Positions 10,925 to 22,250 of a stretch of DNA of 64,000 nt are shown one piece after another. The notes beneath the pieces are model-generated. The model made no database searches, was not told the origin of the DNA, and was given only the letters and a program-made list of their open reading frames with translations. The position numbers and the translations under genes were made by a program. Each line of letters starts with the position of its first letter. Positions within the stretch are counted from its first letter, which is position 1. The DNA comes from Cladocopium goreaui (lineage: Eukaryota > Sar > Dinophyceae > Suessiales > Symbiodiniaceae), in assembly GCA_947184155.2 (NCBI GenBank), contig CAMXCT020002668.1:776214-840213 (forward strand), given 5' to 3'.

Positions 10925-13370
10925 CAATGACTTGGTCAAGTTGGTCAAACATTGACCAACTTGGTCAAAACTTGGTCAATTTTTGACCAACCCAACCAAC
11001 CTTTGACCAATTTGACCAAGTTGGTCAATTTTTTGACCAACTTGACCAACTTTTGACCAACTTGACCAACCTTTGACCAACTTGACCAAGTTGGTAAATT
11101 TTTAACCAACTTGACCAACTTTTGACCAAATTTGCAATTTTTGACCAACTTTGGACCAAGTTTGACATTTTTGACCAACTTGACCAATTTTTGACCAAAT
11201 TTGTCATTTTTGACCAACTTGACCAACTTTTGACCAAGTTTGTCATTTTTGACCAACTTGACCAACTTTTGACCAACTTTTGGCTAAGTTGGCCATTTTT
11301 GACCAACTTGACCAACTTTTGACCAAGTTGGTCATTTTTGACCAACTTGGCCAAAAATTGGCCAAGTTTGTGATTTTTGACAAAATTGGTCAATTTTTGA
11401 CCAAGTTGGTGATTTTTGACAAACTTGGTCAACTTTTGACCAAGTTGGTGATTTTTGACCAACTTGTGCAATTTTTGCCAAGTTGGTGATTTTTGACCAA
11501 CTTGGTCAATTTTTGGCCAAGTTGGTGATTTTTGACCAACTTGGTCAATTTTTGACCAAATTTGTAATTTTTGACCAACTTGGTCAGTTTTTGACCAAGT
11601 TTGTGATTTGACCAACTTCGTCAACTTTTGACCAAGTTGGTGATTTTTGACCAACTTGGTTAATTTTTGGCCAAGTGAGTGATTTTTGACCAACTTTGCC
11701 AATTTTTGACCAAGTTGGTGATTTTTGACCAACTTGGTTAATTTTTGGCTAAGTTCGTGATTTTTGACCAACTTGGTCAATTTTCGACAAAGTTGATCAT
11801 TTTTGACCAATTTGACCAGCTTGACCAACTTTTGACCAAGTTGGTCATTTTTGATTACCAAGTTGGTGATTTTTGACCAACTTTTGACCAACTTGACCAA
11901 CTTTTGACAAATTTGGCAAAGTTTGTCATTTTTCACCAACTTGACCAACTTTTGACCAAGTTGATCATTTTTGACCAACTTGACCAACTTTACCAGCTTT
12001 ACCAACATTTGACCAACTTTACCAACTTTTGATCACCTTTTGACCAACCTGACCAACTTGACCAACTTGACCAACTTAAGGGCACAAGAAGTGTTTGCAG
12101 CCAAATTTAGACCATTCAGAAGTAGTTTTGCTGGTAAAATTTTCAAAATTTACCACGAAAAACACTTCTGAATGGTCTAAATTTGGCTGCAAACACTTCT
12201 TGTGCCCTTAAGTTGGCCAAGTTGGTCAGGTTGGTCAAAAGTTGGTCAAAAGTTGGTCAAAAGTTGGTAAAGTTGGCCAAAAGTTGGTAAAGTTGGTAAA
12301 GCTGGTCAAAAGTTGGACAAGTTGGTCAAAAGTTGGTAAAGTTGGTCAAAAGTTGGTAAAGTTGGTAAAGCTGGTCAAAAGTTGGACAAGTTGGTCAAAA
12401 GTTGGTAAAGTTGGTCAAAAGTTGGTAAAGTTGGTAAAGTTCGTCAAAAATTGGCCAAGTTGGTCAAAAATGACCAACTTGGTTAAAAGTTTGTCAATCT
12501 GGTCAAGTTGGTCAAAAATCACCAACTTAGCCAAAAATTGACCAAGTTGGTCAAAAATCACCAAGTTGGTCAAAAATTGGCAAAGTTGGTCAAAAATCAC
12601 CAACTTTGTCAAAAATTGACCAAGTTGGTCAAAAATCACCAACTTGGCCAAAAATTGACCAAGTTGGTCAAAAATCACCAACTTGGCCAAAAATTGACCA
12701 AGTTGGTCAAAAATCACAAACTTGGCAAAAATTGCCCAAGTTGGTCAAAAATGACCAACTTGGTCAAAAGTTGGTCAAGTTGGTCAAAAATGGCCAACTT
12801 GGTCAAAAATTGACAAATTTTGTCAAAAAATCACCAACTTGGCCAACCGTTGGTCAAGTTGGTCAAGTTGGTCAAAAATCACCAACTTGGCCAGAAATTG
12901 ACAAAGTTTGTAAAGAATGACGAACTTGGCCAAAAATTGGTCAAGTTGGTCAAAAATGACCAACTTGGTCAAAAGTTGGTTAAGTTCGTGAAAAATCACC
13001 AACTTGGTCAAAAGTTTGCCAAGTTGGTCAAAAGTTGGTCAAGTTGTTCAAAAGTTGGTCAAGTTGGTCAAAATTTGTTCAAGTTGGTAAAAAATGACCA
13101 ACTTGGTCAAGTTGGTCAAAAATGACCAATTTGATCAAGTTGGTCAAAAGTTGTTCAAGTTGATCAAAAATGACCAACTTGGTCAAAAGTCGTCAAGTTC
13201 TCAAAATTTGACCAACTTGGTCAAATTGTTCATTAATTGGTCAAGTTGGTCACAAAATTGACCAACTTGGTCAAAGGTCGGTCAAGTTGGTGAAAGATTG
13301 GTCAAGTTGCTCAAAAGTTGGTCAGGTTGGTTAAAAAATTGGTTAAGTTCGGCAAAAATGTGAACCTTAA
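10925..13370. repeat. Foldback satellite: inverted arms of GACCAACTT/AAGTTGGTC units
   Basis: About 2.4 kb of short tandem units (basic piece ttggtcaaaa; common 39 bp unit encoding LVKNHQLGQKLTK). Left of ~12075 the units run as gaccaa...ttttgacc, right of ~12212 as ggtcaaaa...ttggtc, so the arms are inverted. Many units are themselves dyads (TTGGTCAAAAATTGACCAA). Long frames on both strands are read-through of the repeat, not genes. Confidence 0.9.
12075..12212. repeat. Palindromic core of the foldback satellite
   Basis: Left arm cttaagggcacaagaagtg... (from 12075) and right arm ...cacttcttgtgcccttaag (to 12212) are reverse complements over ~48 bp, then imperfectly to the centre near 12143, where ggtaaaattttcaaaatttacc forms a small inner dyad. 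It is unrelated in sequence to the satellite units. Confidence 0.9.
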
Positions 13371-14120
13371 CTGATCTTCACATGTGTGAAATCAAGCTGG
13401 ACAATGTGACCAATCAAATCGTGGTTGAGATGAAAGCGGACCGCGGGTGACCCCTGGGGGTAAACACCCCCATTTTTGCAGTGCTCCTCTGCACAAGAAA
13501 TATGTAAATGTTCATAGTCCCCAAGTTATGATGCCTAAAAATAGTGCAATCCAAAGTTTTTTATGTTTCAGGAATTAGCACCACAAGAAGTAGTTGAGAC
13601 ACTGTTCAAAACGTTTTTTCATGTACCACCCAGCCGATTTTCAAAAGGTAGGCCCAAACACTTGTGGCCTCCTTAAAACATAGCCACTCGAAAGTCTACA
13701 CCGAAGACACCTAAAGAAACCGCCGTCTTCCTTGCAAATATGCATTCTTCCTCACATGGTACAGAATCCCTTTAAAAGGCAACATTCCTGCACAATATGG
13801 AGTATACTTTAACACACAGCATTCGAATTAAGAAAGCGCAGCATGAAAGACGCTAATGCAGCATTCCCTTCTGTCAAAGAAAAGGACCATGTGTCATTCA
13901 CCCAATGTCTCTTTCAAAAAGCAGCACCGTTACAAGTAAATGGAAGGCCCCTCTAGAAATTTAGTATAATTTAGTGTTACTTTTCAAGAAGTCCAAATGA
14001 ATGGAGCACTCCTGCGGTGTCAGATTGCAGCTAGGCCAGGCTGCACCATCCCATTTCACACACGTGCGCAAACTGACGGCTTCTTGCACCCGGACATGTC
14101 TACAGAACTGGAGCTTCTTA
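13371..14120. other. Unassigned region
   Basis: No exon, TIR element or tandem repeat recognised. Base composition is more even than in the introns on either side. Confidence 0.4.
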
Positions 14121-16010
14121 AACTTCCTGGGACAAGGCTGCTTTGGCAAGGTCTTCAGCTTGCAGCGTGGGAAGCTTAGACGGGTCGCTAGATGCCCTAG
14201 ATTTACGCGAAGATTCCTCGAGACGATGGGCCTATGACAGAATCAAAGAATTCTCCTCGGGGAGTGTCAGCAAGCCTCCGGTCTACGCATTGTGTCCACA
14301 TTCCAGATTCTTTAGCGGCCCCAGTTTATGGATTGACGCAGCGAACAAGTTCTCAATTCAGTTTTTTTGGTATTTCTTAGTTCAAGTGTTTTCATATTGG
14401 GTTCCTTCTGGCGACCTTCTGCGGGCTGCTTCATCCCCACAAGTTTATTCCACGAAACGCACCTGAAGAATTGCATGGCTCAAGACGGTCAATGCACAGT
14501 TTCGCCGCCTCCAATGGGCCTCCGGTGTGATTCGTGGACAATCAGTGTCGTAGCTGGCAAAGCTCAGCGGAGGCACCCTCACATTGTCCAAGCCTTTGGT
14601 GCCGCGGGCCGCGCGACGCTGTGGTAACTTGTGCAAGGAGTTCCATGGCCTGATGCTTTTGCGAAGCTTACCAGCGATTTCAAGATGCAAGGCCACGAAG
14701 CCACACACGGCCATGTATGATACTTTACGCATGTCAAGAAGGATGTGTGACATTTCCTCGCATGGTCCCGTACAGGTCCTTGAGAAAGGATTTTGTAGCC
14801 ATCCTGGTGAGATGCCGACAGGAGGTCCTTGAAGATTTCGCACAGGTCGGTCGTTGTGAAAACATATCGTCGGGGCCCTGGTGAAATCATCGATAAGAGG
14901 CGCTTGCATGATCCTGGGCAAACCCTCGACAAGTTTTTTTCGGTGGAGATCTTAGTACCTGGGGCGCCCTAAGTGCCAGAAAAAAAAGTGATATTCAACA
15001 AAACCTACTTTTTGAAGATCCGGGATGGGAAAGGCTTGAAAATTTGAAATATCGCAATTTTTGGTCATTTCAGGTGTTCTCAGGTTCTTCACACGCTTTG
15101 GCCGCCCTTTCCATTACATAATATGAAAAAGGCAATCTTGGCTGAAGATATGAAAAAGGCAATCCCAAAAAATTGGGTGATATGCCTGAGCTAAACTCTC
15201 ACAACAGTTGAAAACAGGTTTGCAACATATTTCTTGTAGAAAAAAAACAAAACACAAATATCGCGGAAATTTGCGGGAATATCGCGGAAATTTGCGGGAA
15301 TATCGCGGAAATTTGCGGACATATGTTTCAACCATTTTAAAACCAACATTTCCGGCATGTGTGGCCATGGCCCAAGAATTTCAAGATCCCGCCTCTCTAT
15401 CTTTTATTTCCACAGAACCAATTCTCCGAATCCATGGTGCCCAGACTTAAAAGAGAACGAGGCTGTGGGTGCCGCAATTTGGCAAAATCATTTATCGCAT
15501 TTTTTTGGTTTTATCGCAATTTTTGTTTTCCATCGCGTTTTTTCAAACCAAGATGGTCCATCGCGTTTTTTTCCTGCACTCGGGTTTCGCAGGTAGGGTC
15601 CTTTCTAAGAGGTCCTTGCATGATCTTTTACAGGTCCTTGTGAGAAGATCAGCTTGCCAAAGTCCTGATTCATTCTTGCAGCAAGAAAATCTTCTCTGAG
15701 GCCTGGCAAAGGAGTTCTTGGCCAACGCGCTAGACTCCTTTGACATGCAGGCGGTCGTCGTGCCTGGAGGTTGCAGCAGCTGCAGCATTCCCTAAATGGG
15801 GCTTAATGCGGCCACTGCTCGCCTTCCTCAAGGACAGGTTGGGTCCGTGATCTGCAGGTGGTGTGATCAGAATGGGCCACGCAATGTGGGACCTGCATGA
15901 AGCTGATATTTTGATGGAACGTTCGCCCCATCTCGCCATCTCGGACATCTTCATGAAACCTTTGACGCCGATCCGTAGATCACTCAAACTTGAAGGCGGA
16001 GGGCTGATCC
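14121..16010 (+). pseudogene. Decayed protein-kinase gene relic
   Basis: Separate + strand fragments fall in the order of a kinase domain. Positions 14130-14153 read LGQGCFGKV (glycine-rich loop); 14568-14600 read RRHPHIVQAFG in the same frame (the HPHIV region before the hinge); 15613-15633 read SLHDLLQ (hinge-like GGxLxxLL); 15884-15955 read DLHEADILMERSPHLAISD, resembling the catalytic-loop to DFG stretch. HRD and DFG themselves are not intact and the pieces lie in different frames with stops between, so a functional kinase is unlikely. A gene with undetected introns is an alternative for the first two pieces: a GTAACT donor follows ATLW. Confidence 0.5.
15258..15321. repeat. 21 bp tandem repeat
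   Basis: Three copies of atatcgcggaaatttgcggga inside the kinase-relic region; in-frame unit of seven residues on either strand. Confidence 0.85.
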
Positions 16011-16146
16011 GGGGTCGGTAGGTGTTTTTTGTTTCAACATGGTTTTGGCGATGTTTGGGCGAATTCCTGGCAAAGTTGAGACTTCTAAGTTCAGATGTGA
16101 AAGGTTTGCAGACGCATGCGCCCAAACCAAGTTCAGAAACACCGCA

Positions 16147-16606
16147 TGTGGAGGACGAGGCTTACGGATTGTTTACGGATTTTTACCGGATGTGGAGGAC
16201 GAGGCTTGCGGATTGTTTACGGATTTGTACCGGATTTGGGGAAGGAGGCTTGCGGATTGTTGATGGATTCGGACCGGATTTGCGGGAGAAGGCTTACGGA
16301 TTGCTTACGGATTTTTACTGGATGTAGAGGACGGGATTGTTTATGGATTTGGACCGGATTTGGGGGAGAAGGCTTACGGATTGTTTACGGATTTTTACCG
16401 GATGTGGAGGACGAGGCTTACGGATTGCTTACGGATTTTTACCGGATGTGGAGGACGAGGCTTACGGATTGTTTACAGATTTGTACCGGATTTGGGGGAG
16501 GAGGCTTGCGGATTGTTTATGGAATTGGACCGGATTTGGGGGAGGAGGCTTACCGATTGTTTACGGATTTTTACCGCATGTGGAGGACGAGGCTTGCGGA
16601 TCCGTG
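16147..16606. repeat. 44 bp minisatellite
   Basis: About ten copies of a 44 bp unit starting tgtggaggacgaggcttacg, alternating with a second type starting tttgggggagaaggcttacg; one copy (~16323) has an 8 bp deletion. 44 is not a multiple of three, so the unit cycles through frames; the ORFs across it (..DVEDEAYGLFTDFYRM..) are probably by-products. Confidence 0.9.
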
Positions 16607-17473
16607 AATAGCTGCTTTCAAACCATGTGCCGATATCGGCGTATTCATGTTTGTTCCTGCACTTTTCCTCCGGACTTGACTGAGTGTGGTTTTTTTTTGC
16701 GCTGAGCTGTTTGTTTTTTCTCAAAATCATTCCCGCCCTGGCTGTTGGGTGGGGGGCTTCGCCTGTGTGTCGAGTTCGTCGGGTGGGTGGTTGACAAGGG
16801 CGCCGCAGGTATATGCCGGAGATAAGCCGAAAACCTTGAAACATATGTCATATATGTCAAAGACGTGTCAGAGAGGCCGAAGACGCCCAAGTTGCGACAT
16901 GTTAAAGATGAGTGCCAACACGTGTTTTTCGCAGTTTTGCCAAAAAAGTCATGTCGGGGCCCCGCGCGTATATGAACCCCCGCATGTTGAGGCCCTCTTG
17001 CTTTTACCTGTTTAAAAACATATTTTCAAACTTTGCGCGCTGGCGGCAAGGGCTGAAAGTGTAGGGCAGGGTCGCCATGATGCGCAAATGATGCACATTT
17101 GATGCACGCAATGCTTATCAGTGCTTACTTTATCTATGAACATGTCAAATCATTCAAAAAGGACTTCCGCGACATGTTTTGAAAACATGATTTTATCGAT
17201 CGATTGTTTTCTGCAGGAATTTGTGTCTTTGTGCCTGATATCGTTGTGTTTTCGTGCTTCCCCCGCTTCCACTGTACCTGTGCGATGTTGAATTGACCTT
17301 GACCAAGGATTTTGGGCCCTAGGGCCCAGTAGGGTCTGCTACTTACTGTTGGGTCTTGGGCAAAATACTAAAAAAATACATTATGCATGGAACATATATA
17401 AAATACATCTGCCCTAAAATTTGCCAATCTTTGTTCCAAAGTTTGTTGATCTTTCCACTTCGCCCTGGGCAGG
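16607..17473. other. Unassigned region, right edge of the island
   Basis: No family A-G elements and no clear exon. Contains short direct repeats (gatgcgcaaatgatgcacatttgatgcac, ~17078-17106). Confidence 0.35.
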
Positions 17474-17537
17474 TGCTGAAGCGCCAAGAGACGGCTCTTT
17501 CTGGTTGGAGGTGCCCAGTAACCATCATTGGGAGGTC
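17474..17537 (+). CDS. Weak exon candidate
   Basis: After CGCCCTGGGCAG the frame VLKRQETALSGWRCPVTIIG is open to GTCATG; an internal GTAACC would give phase 0. Two other frames are open as well. Confidence 0.3.
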
Positions 17538-18021
17538 ATGAAAAAAAATCCAAGGAAAGGGGGATACCACATTTGCGTGGACTTTGAAAACATGTTTTCG
17601 GCATGTCGTGAGGTAACCCGTTTTATCGCAAGAGCTTAAATGGATATACAAATATACATAGAATCAATCCAACATTTTCAATCCTTTGACCAGTTGGTTC
17701 CAGGGTACTTCTCTGGGTTTTTGTGAACAATGACAATTTTAAATCCAATCTGGTTTGCAAGTCAAGCTAGCCATGAAAATGCGTACAAATTCAGATTTTT
17801 GTGAAGAGTAGATTCTGATTTTATGGGTAAACCGTGGATTCTGTGGGTTGGTAGCTTAGTGGATTCAGTTTGAACCATCAAACTGAGGAGTGCAGAACTG
17901 CATTTGTTCCGAAGGGCATCCAACCAAGGTTAGCATGGTTTTTGATGGGTACTTTCAGTATCCTAGTGGGTATGTGTCAAACTGTGAACTTCAAGATGGA
18001 TGGTTTGCTTTGATATATACA

Positions 18022-18201
18022 CATATGTAAGTATATATACATAAATAGACAAGTAAATAGACAAATAAATAGATAGATAAATAGATAAATATATATAAAT
18101 AAATAAATAAATAACTAACTAAATAAATAAATAAATAACTAAATAAATAAATAAATAATAATAAAATAAAAAAAATAAATAAATAAATATATATATATAT
18201 A
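18022..18201. repeat. AAATAAAT/AGATAAAT microsatellite
   Basis: Tetranucleotide-type A/T repeat merging into (TA)n at the right end; produces leucine/tyrosine-rich spurious frames on the - strand. Confidence 0.9.
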
Positions 18202-18568
18202 ATATGCCGTAATTCTATCAGGGTTGCTCCAGCCCATTGAAGGTGAACGATAGCCACAAAGGGTTGGGGAAATTGGTCATTTGATCTATTTATCTACCCA
18301 ATTTACCCCTGGCACCTGGGGCGTTGAGAGCAACCATAACTATACCCTAACAACTTGACCCGTACCCAGCTGGCTCTAACCATTTACTGCTGGAATTGAT
18401 GGGAAACAGTTGCAAGATGGCCCCGCCGGATACACGTTCATTATCCCATGCAACTAGTTAGATTAAAATATATGTATAGTATATACCCACACAAAACCAA
18501 GTTATTGTACTATGTAGAAACTTAGCTCAGTATGGTTTACATTCCGATTCTGGCTGATTGGCTCGCAG

Positions 18569-18703
18569 GTCACAGGTCCCTCCAGCGCCATCTTCCACTG
18601 CGCCAGAGCGACAGATGCTGACAGCCGCGCGGCAGGCGCACAGCTGGCACGGCAACTGGTGCAGGTGAAACCGCGCTTGGGGCGAGACTTGGCTTCGAAG
18701 GAG
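18569..18703 (+). CDS. Exon candidate, 45 codons
   Basis: Acceptor GGCTCGCAG, strong donor GTGAGA; exactly 45 codons in phase 0: VTGPSSAIFHCARATDADSR..LARQLVQVKPRLG... High GC. No family recognised. Confidence 0.7.
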
Positions 18704-18748
18704 GTGAGAAAAACGGTGGAAAAAATATGGTACACTGGTACACTATTT

Positions 18749-18870
18749 GGCTATGGATCAATACCGTTCAATACCTACAAATTTCGCCTTTTTTTGGGGA
18801 TGAGCATCCATAAATCCGAGCTATTTTGATGTGAACAAAAGGGGTACAAGGTAAACTGACCCATCCCCAT
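18749..18870. mobile_element. Family C dispersed element
   Basis: ctatggatcaatacc.. ggggatgagcatccataaatcc.. gctattttgatgtgaacaaaaggggtacaagg; recurs at 23608, 36402, 39660, 52440 and 57237. No clear TIRs, so it may be a retroposed or fragmentary repeat. Confidence 0.75.
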
Positions 18871-19086
18871 TTCAATAAAATCCCAGCTAGGAAGTGGTGA
18901 ATTTAAGTTAAGTAGCCATATATTATTAGCTTTCCTCCGGTGTTATCAAACATTGCTCGGAAATCCCTGGAGTGCATGGGTGTTTTTTTCATGATTTTCC
19001 AGCAAGCCATGTTTGGGAATGGGTCAACTTATTGGTCAAACAAATCGTTACCACCAAAAGGGGTGTCCAGGTTCATCAGTGTTTCA

Positions 19087-19183
19087 ACATATATATATAT
19101 ACATATATATATATACATATATATATATACATATATATATATACATATATATACACATATATATATACATATATATATATATA
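19087..19183. repeat. (ATATATAC)n microsatellite
   Basis: Regular alternation of atatatatatac units. Confidence 0.9.
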
Positions 19184-19329
19184 TGGTATGTCATCAGAAT
19201 TCAAAAGGAGTTTTGATGCAACCAGTTGAATCTGATGTCAACCCTGGAATAGATCCTTTGGCTGTTTACTTGGGCCTGGTACCAGGTTTTGGGTTGATAT
19301 CATTTCACTACTGGAACGGTAGAAAGCAG

Positions 19330-19391
19330 GTTGGATTTCACCAAGGGCTGCCGCCTTCACCGCACCCTTCGACTCCAAGTTTCTGGGATAT
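19330..19391 (+). CDS. Weak exon candidate
   Basis: After AGAAAGCAG; frame WISPRAAAFTAPFDSKFLGY is open to GTATAT and would join phase 0 to the next exon. All three frames are open, so this is uncertain. Confidence 0.4.
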
Positions 19392-19483
19392 GTATATACT
19401 ACGTATGTCTAAAAAACCGGCACATCACATACACACATATCTTCATCTACCACCTCTCTCTCTTCCTGTATGCACATCTAGAG

Positions 19484-19603
19484 ATATCGCTAAGAGATGC
19501 CGCTAAGAATATGTACCCCAGGGTCAAACTAACGATGTGGAAAACCAGTGGTTTCAATCGGGACATCAATGGTGGGCTTTTTACATCTATGTTACCCGGC
19601 CTG
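19484..19603 (+). CDS. Exon candidate ending at an introner-like element
   Basis: Excellent pyrimidine tract (ccacctctctctcttcctg) then CTAGAG. Forty codons in phase 0, ISLRDAAKNMYPRVKLTMW.., running exactly to CTG|GTAAAA in the element's left end. Confidence 0.6.
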
Positions 19604-19707
19604 GTAAAAGTTTGACGAACTGGAAAATCACCATGCGTTTTTAATGGGAAAATCCACTATTTCGACTGGGCCATTTTCAATAGCTATTTTGACATAACCA
19701 GAGGGTA
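19593..19707. mobile_element. Family A element, GGCC-end variant
   Basis: Left end TACCCGGCCTGGTAAAAG, right end gacataaccagagggta. It is followed by a (ccattaaatc)n tract to ~19795 and aaaccataggtatcta, the same arrangement as at 40559-40747. Confidence 0.75.
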
Positions 19708-19724
19708 TATCATTAATTTTCACA

Positions 19725-19795
19725 AAAAACGCCATTAAATCCCATTGAATCCCATTAAATCCCATTAAATCCCATTAAACCATAGGTATCTATCT
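19725..19795. repeat. CCATTAAATC tandem tract
   Basis: Five to six copies of a 10 bp unit next to a family A element. Counterparts occur at ~40690 (same orientation) and ~37510 and ~39300 (opposite orientation). Confidence 0.8.
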
Positions 19796-19837
19796 GTCAG
19801 ATCTGTCCGTTTGAAAAATCGCCGAGGCCTGCTACAG

Positions 19838-19975
19838 CGCCTCTCCGAGAACACCAACGCCCAGAGCGCCCAAAGTGGCGCCAGGCGCGTCCTGGCACGC
19901 CGCGCCAGCGGGGATTTTTCAGGATCGAAGATGGGGATGCGATCGGCTTTTTCGGCCCGATCGGCATCAAAAGTG
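19838..19975 (+). CDS. Exon candidate
   Basis: After CTGCTACAG the phase 0 frame RLSENTNAQSAQSGARRV LARRAS.. is open to GTGCTT; GC-rich at the 5' half. Coiled-coil-like composition. A second frame (ACYSASPRTPTP..) is open from GCCGAG. Confidence 0.5.
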
Positions 19976-20005
19976 GTGCTTAAATCAATGAAGAATTAGA
20001 TGATC

Positions 20006-20119
20006 TACCCTCTGGTAAACTAACATAACTATGGAAAGATCCACCATGCTATCAATGGGTAAATCCACGAACCAAATCACCATTTTCAATAGCAAACTGT
20101 TAACGTTTACCAGACGGTA
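20006..20119. mobile_element. Family A TIR element
   Basis: TACCCTCTGGTAAACTAAC.. gttaacgtttaccagacggta; the right TIR has one change (CAGACGG). Flanks show stops, so it probably lies inside a larger intron. Confidence 0.8.
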
Positions 20120-20456
20120 AGCATATAGAAAACCAACATCCTGGATTTTGGGGTTGTCTGAAAAAGGGGTGTCATATTCCACCAGAATATGACCAACCAT
20201 TGGGGGTAGTAGGGGGCCCAGCCATTTTTTTGTTGGACAAAACCCATGTAAATTACATGGAATTCATATTACCAAGATGCATGTAGTTTGAACACTGTAA
20301 TGATCTTATATGTTATAGCTGCTACTGCAAAAAGCATGGAATTTCATCGGTTTCAATAATGAGAGTTATCCATATATTAATTCCATGAATTCCCTATGAA
20401 TTCCATGAATTTCCCTATCTATCAAATGACTTCAGGATGATTTACTCCCAAAAAGC

Positions 20457-20540
20457 TCCAACCACTACTTCGCATGACTCATGACATGGCCGCATCGCGG
20501 GAATCGAACGTGGTTAACGAAGCATACATGAAAAACTCAG
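20457..20540 (+). CDS. Exon candidate
   Basis: Frame LQPLLRMTHDMAASRESN..AYMKNS is open to GTGGAT. The acceptor side is unclear. A 74 bp gap separates it from the next exon, but their phases do not match with these ends. Confidence 0.4.
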
Positions 20541-20614
20541 GTGGATCATATGCTATGAGTGGGGGAACTATGTGATCATGACCTAGGCAATAAAGGGGTT
20601 TCATAGCTCACCAG

Positions 20615-20782
20615 AACTATAGTTTCGACATGTTTCGACTGCTTCACGGGCCACGTAGATTTTGTGGACAGCCAGCGAAATTGGAGATTTTTAGTCGAGC
20701 GATTTTTCTGGCGTTTTCAAAGGAGTTAAGAGTTCAAAGTAGGAGCGATTTCAAATCACCAGCCATTTTTGTCAAGGTTGTG
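20615..20782 (+). CDS. Exon candidate, 56 codons
   Basis: Acceptor CATAGCTCACCAG, donor GTAAGG; phase 0 at both ends: NYSFDMFRLLHGPRRFCGQ.. ..PAIFVKVV. Basic, no family recognised. A second frame (TIVSTCFDCFTGHVDF..) is open for 38 codons. Confidence 0.55.
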
Positions 20783-20938
20783 GTAAGGTCATGCCATTTG
20801 GTAATCAAGTCAGTCTCCCTGCCATGCCCGTGGGTTGTTCCCTAGTTCTCCTCATTGCACATGTGGGTTTCGCGATCAGTCACGATCAGTCGCCAGGAGG
20901 GGCTAAAATCCAAATCATGACTTGCCAGGACTTGCCAC

Positions 20939-20996
20939 TACCCTTTGGTAATTTAACATAGCTATTGAAAATCACCATTTTTAATAGGTAAACCAC
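20939..20996. mobile_element. Family A element, left half only
   Basis: TACCCTTTGGTAATTTAAC.. ccatttttaataggtaaacc, then unrelated sequence (T-tract and TTTTTTCAG acceptor). A truncated copy. Confidence 0.7.
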
Positions 20997-21013
20997 TCCC
21001 TCAATTTTTTCAG

Positions 21014-21106
21014 GGTCGCCCGTTGCGGGCGGAACCGGAACCAGGTTGGCGGGGCTTTCTGCGTTGCTGCTGCCCAGCGTGAAAGCTCCGGCTGAGAAGG
21101 CCGGCC
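21014..21106 (+). CDS. Exon candidate, Ala/Gly/Leu-rich
   Basis: Strong acceptor CAATTTTTTCAG. One frame stays open: SPVAGGTGTRLAGLSALLLP.., with possible donors GTGAAA (after 21078, phase 0) and GTGGAG (after 21106). Hydrophobic middle could be a short membrane or signal-like segment. Confidence 0.6.
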
Positions 21107-21177
21107 GTGGAGATCACCAGAAAAGGCTTTCAAGAAGAAAGTAACTTTCATAGTTTATACATGTTTCTAATATATAC

Positions 21178-21345
21178 AATATATATATATACATGTATGT
21201 GTGTATATATGTATATGAATGTATAGATATATATATATATATACACATGTATGTGTGTATATATGTATATGAATGTATAGATATATATATATACACATGT
21301 ATGTGTGTATATATGTATATGTATGTATAGATATATATGTATATA
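21178..21345. repeat. ~52 bp tandem repeat of (TA/TG)n type
   Basis: Three copies of acatgtatgtgtgtatatatg.. gaatgtatagatatat, beginning near 21191, 21244 and 21296. The Tyr/Ile/His-rich - strand frames are read-through of the repeat. Confidence 0.85.
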
Positions 21346-22250
21346 TAAGATAATAGAATCCTTTGCCACAAATGGCGAACATTGTATACTACTTAGCTGC
21401 AGAAGACTTATTTTTTATTGCAGGGTTTTGAAGATAAGCCATGACAACCAAGAAGATATGGATTAACATGGGGATATGATGGGAGATACAACCTGCAACC
21501 AACCAACATGAGGATTGCACCAGGAAAAATGCTGTGTAAAATGCTCAGACTGATGGCACTGATGTCAGGTTTGTTTTCGCCATGAGGGCTTGGGATTTCT
21601 GAGCATGACCGAAACTTGGATTTCTTGTCGGCCTTCTCCCTATGTCCATCCCATGAGATTCATACGAGGCTTTCAACAGCCCTTCTTGGAGCTTATATAC
21701 TCCTTCTGGTTGGCTGAAGAATCATAATCATTCACCAGCCCCCCCCACATTGTTAGTTATATTCCTTCTATATCATCCAACTTAGACTGATGTATGTTAT
21801 ACGCCTAGTATATCCCCTATCCCCATAATCATTCACCAGACCCCATTCTACCTCCATCCGGGTCTGTCTGAAAATAAATCATACACATAAAAATGATCTA
21901 AAATGACCATTTGATCGCGAAACCGAGGATTTGCCAATAGATTTAGGGATACCAAGTGATGATATCCTCAAAAAATCCATAAGACCAGCATTTCGCTTGG
22001 TAGCATTCGTGATCTCTTGATGGTATGACCCTATAGGCCCTATATCCATTCTATCCCCATAATCATTCACAGCATCCCAGATATCATCCATATATATATA
22101 TCGGATATCATCTTAGACTGATGTGTGTTTCATGTTTTTTTAGTGATTAGTAAGGGGTGACAAGGCCCCAAATGGCCGCAGGTTTCAGGTTAGAATTTTT
22201 TGATCACAAATCTATCCGTATGGCTTGGGTGGTTTATGGCACCAACATGA

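Noticed and set aside
11025-12008. 327-codon - strand ORF (LVKLVKN-type) and similar + ORFs at 12242-13125
   Set aside because: Direct translation of the satellite units; 39 bp periodicity and lack of stops explain them. No splice signals or non-repetitive domain.
20485-20520. T-loop-like sequence (gttcgattcccgc on the - strand) suggesting a tRNA
   Set aside because: The bases 5' of TTCGATT do not pair with those 3' of it, and no acceptor stem, D arm or anticodon arm could be drawn.
21114-21371. Tyr/Ile-rich - strand ORFs here and in other (TA)n tracts
   Set aside because: Read-through of AT microsatellites.
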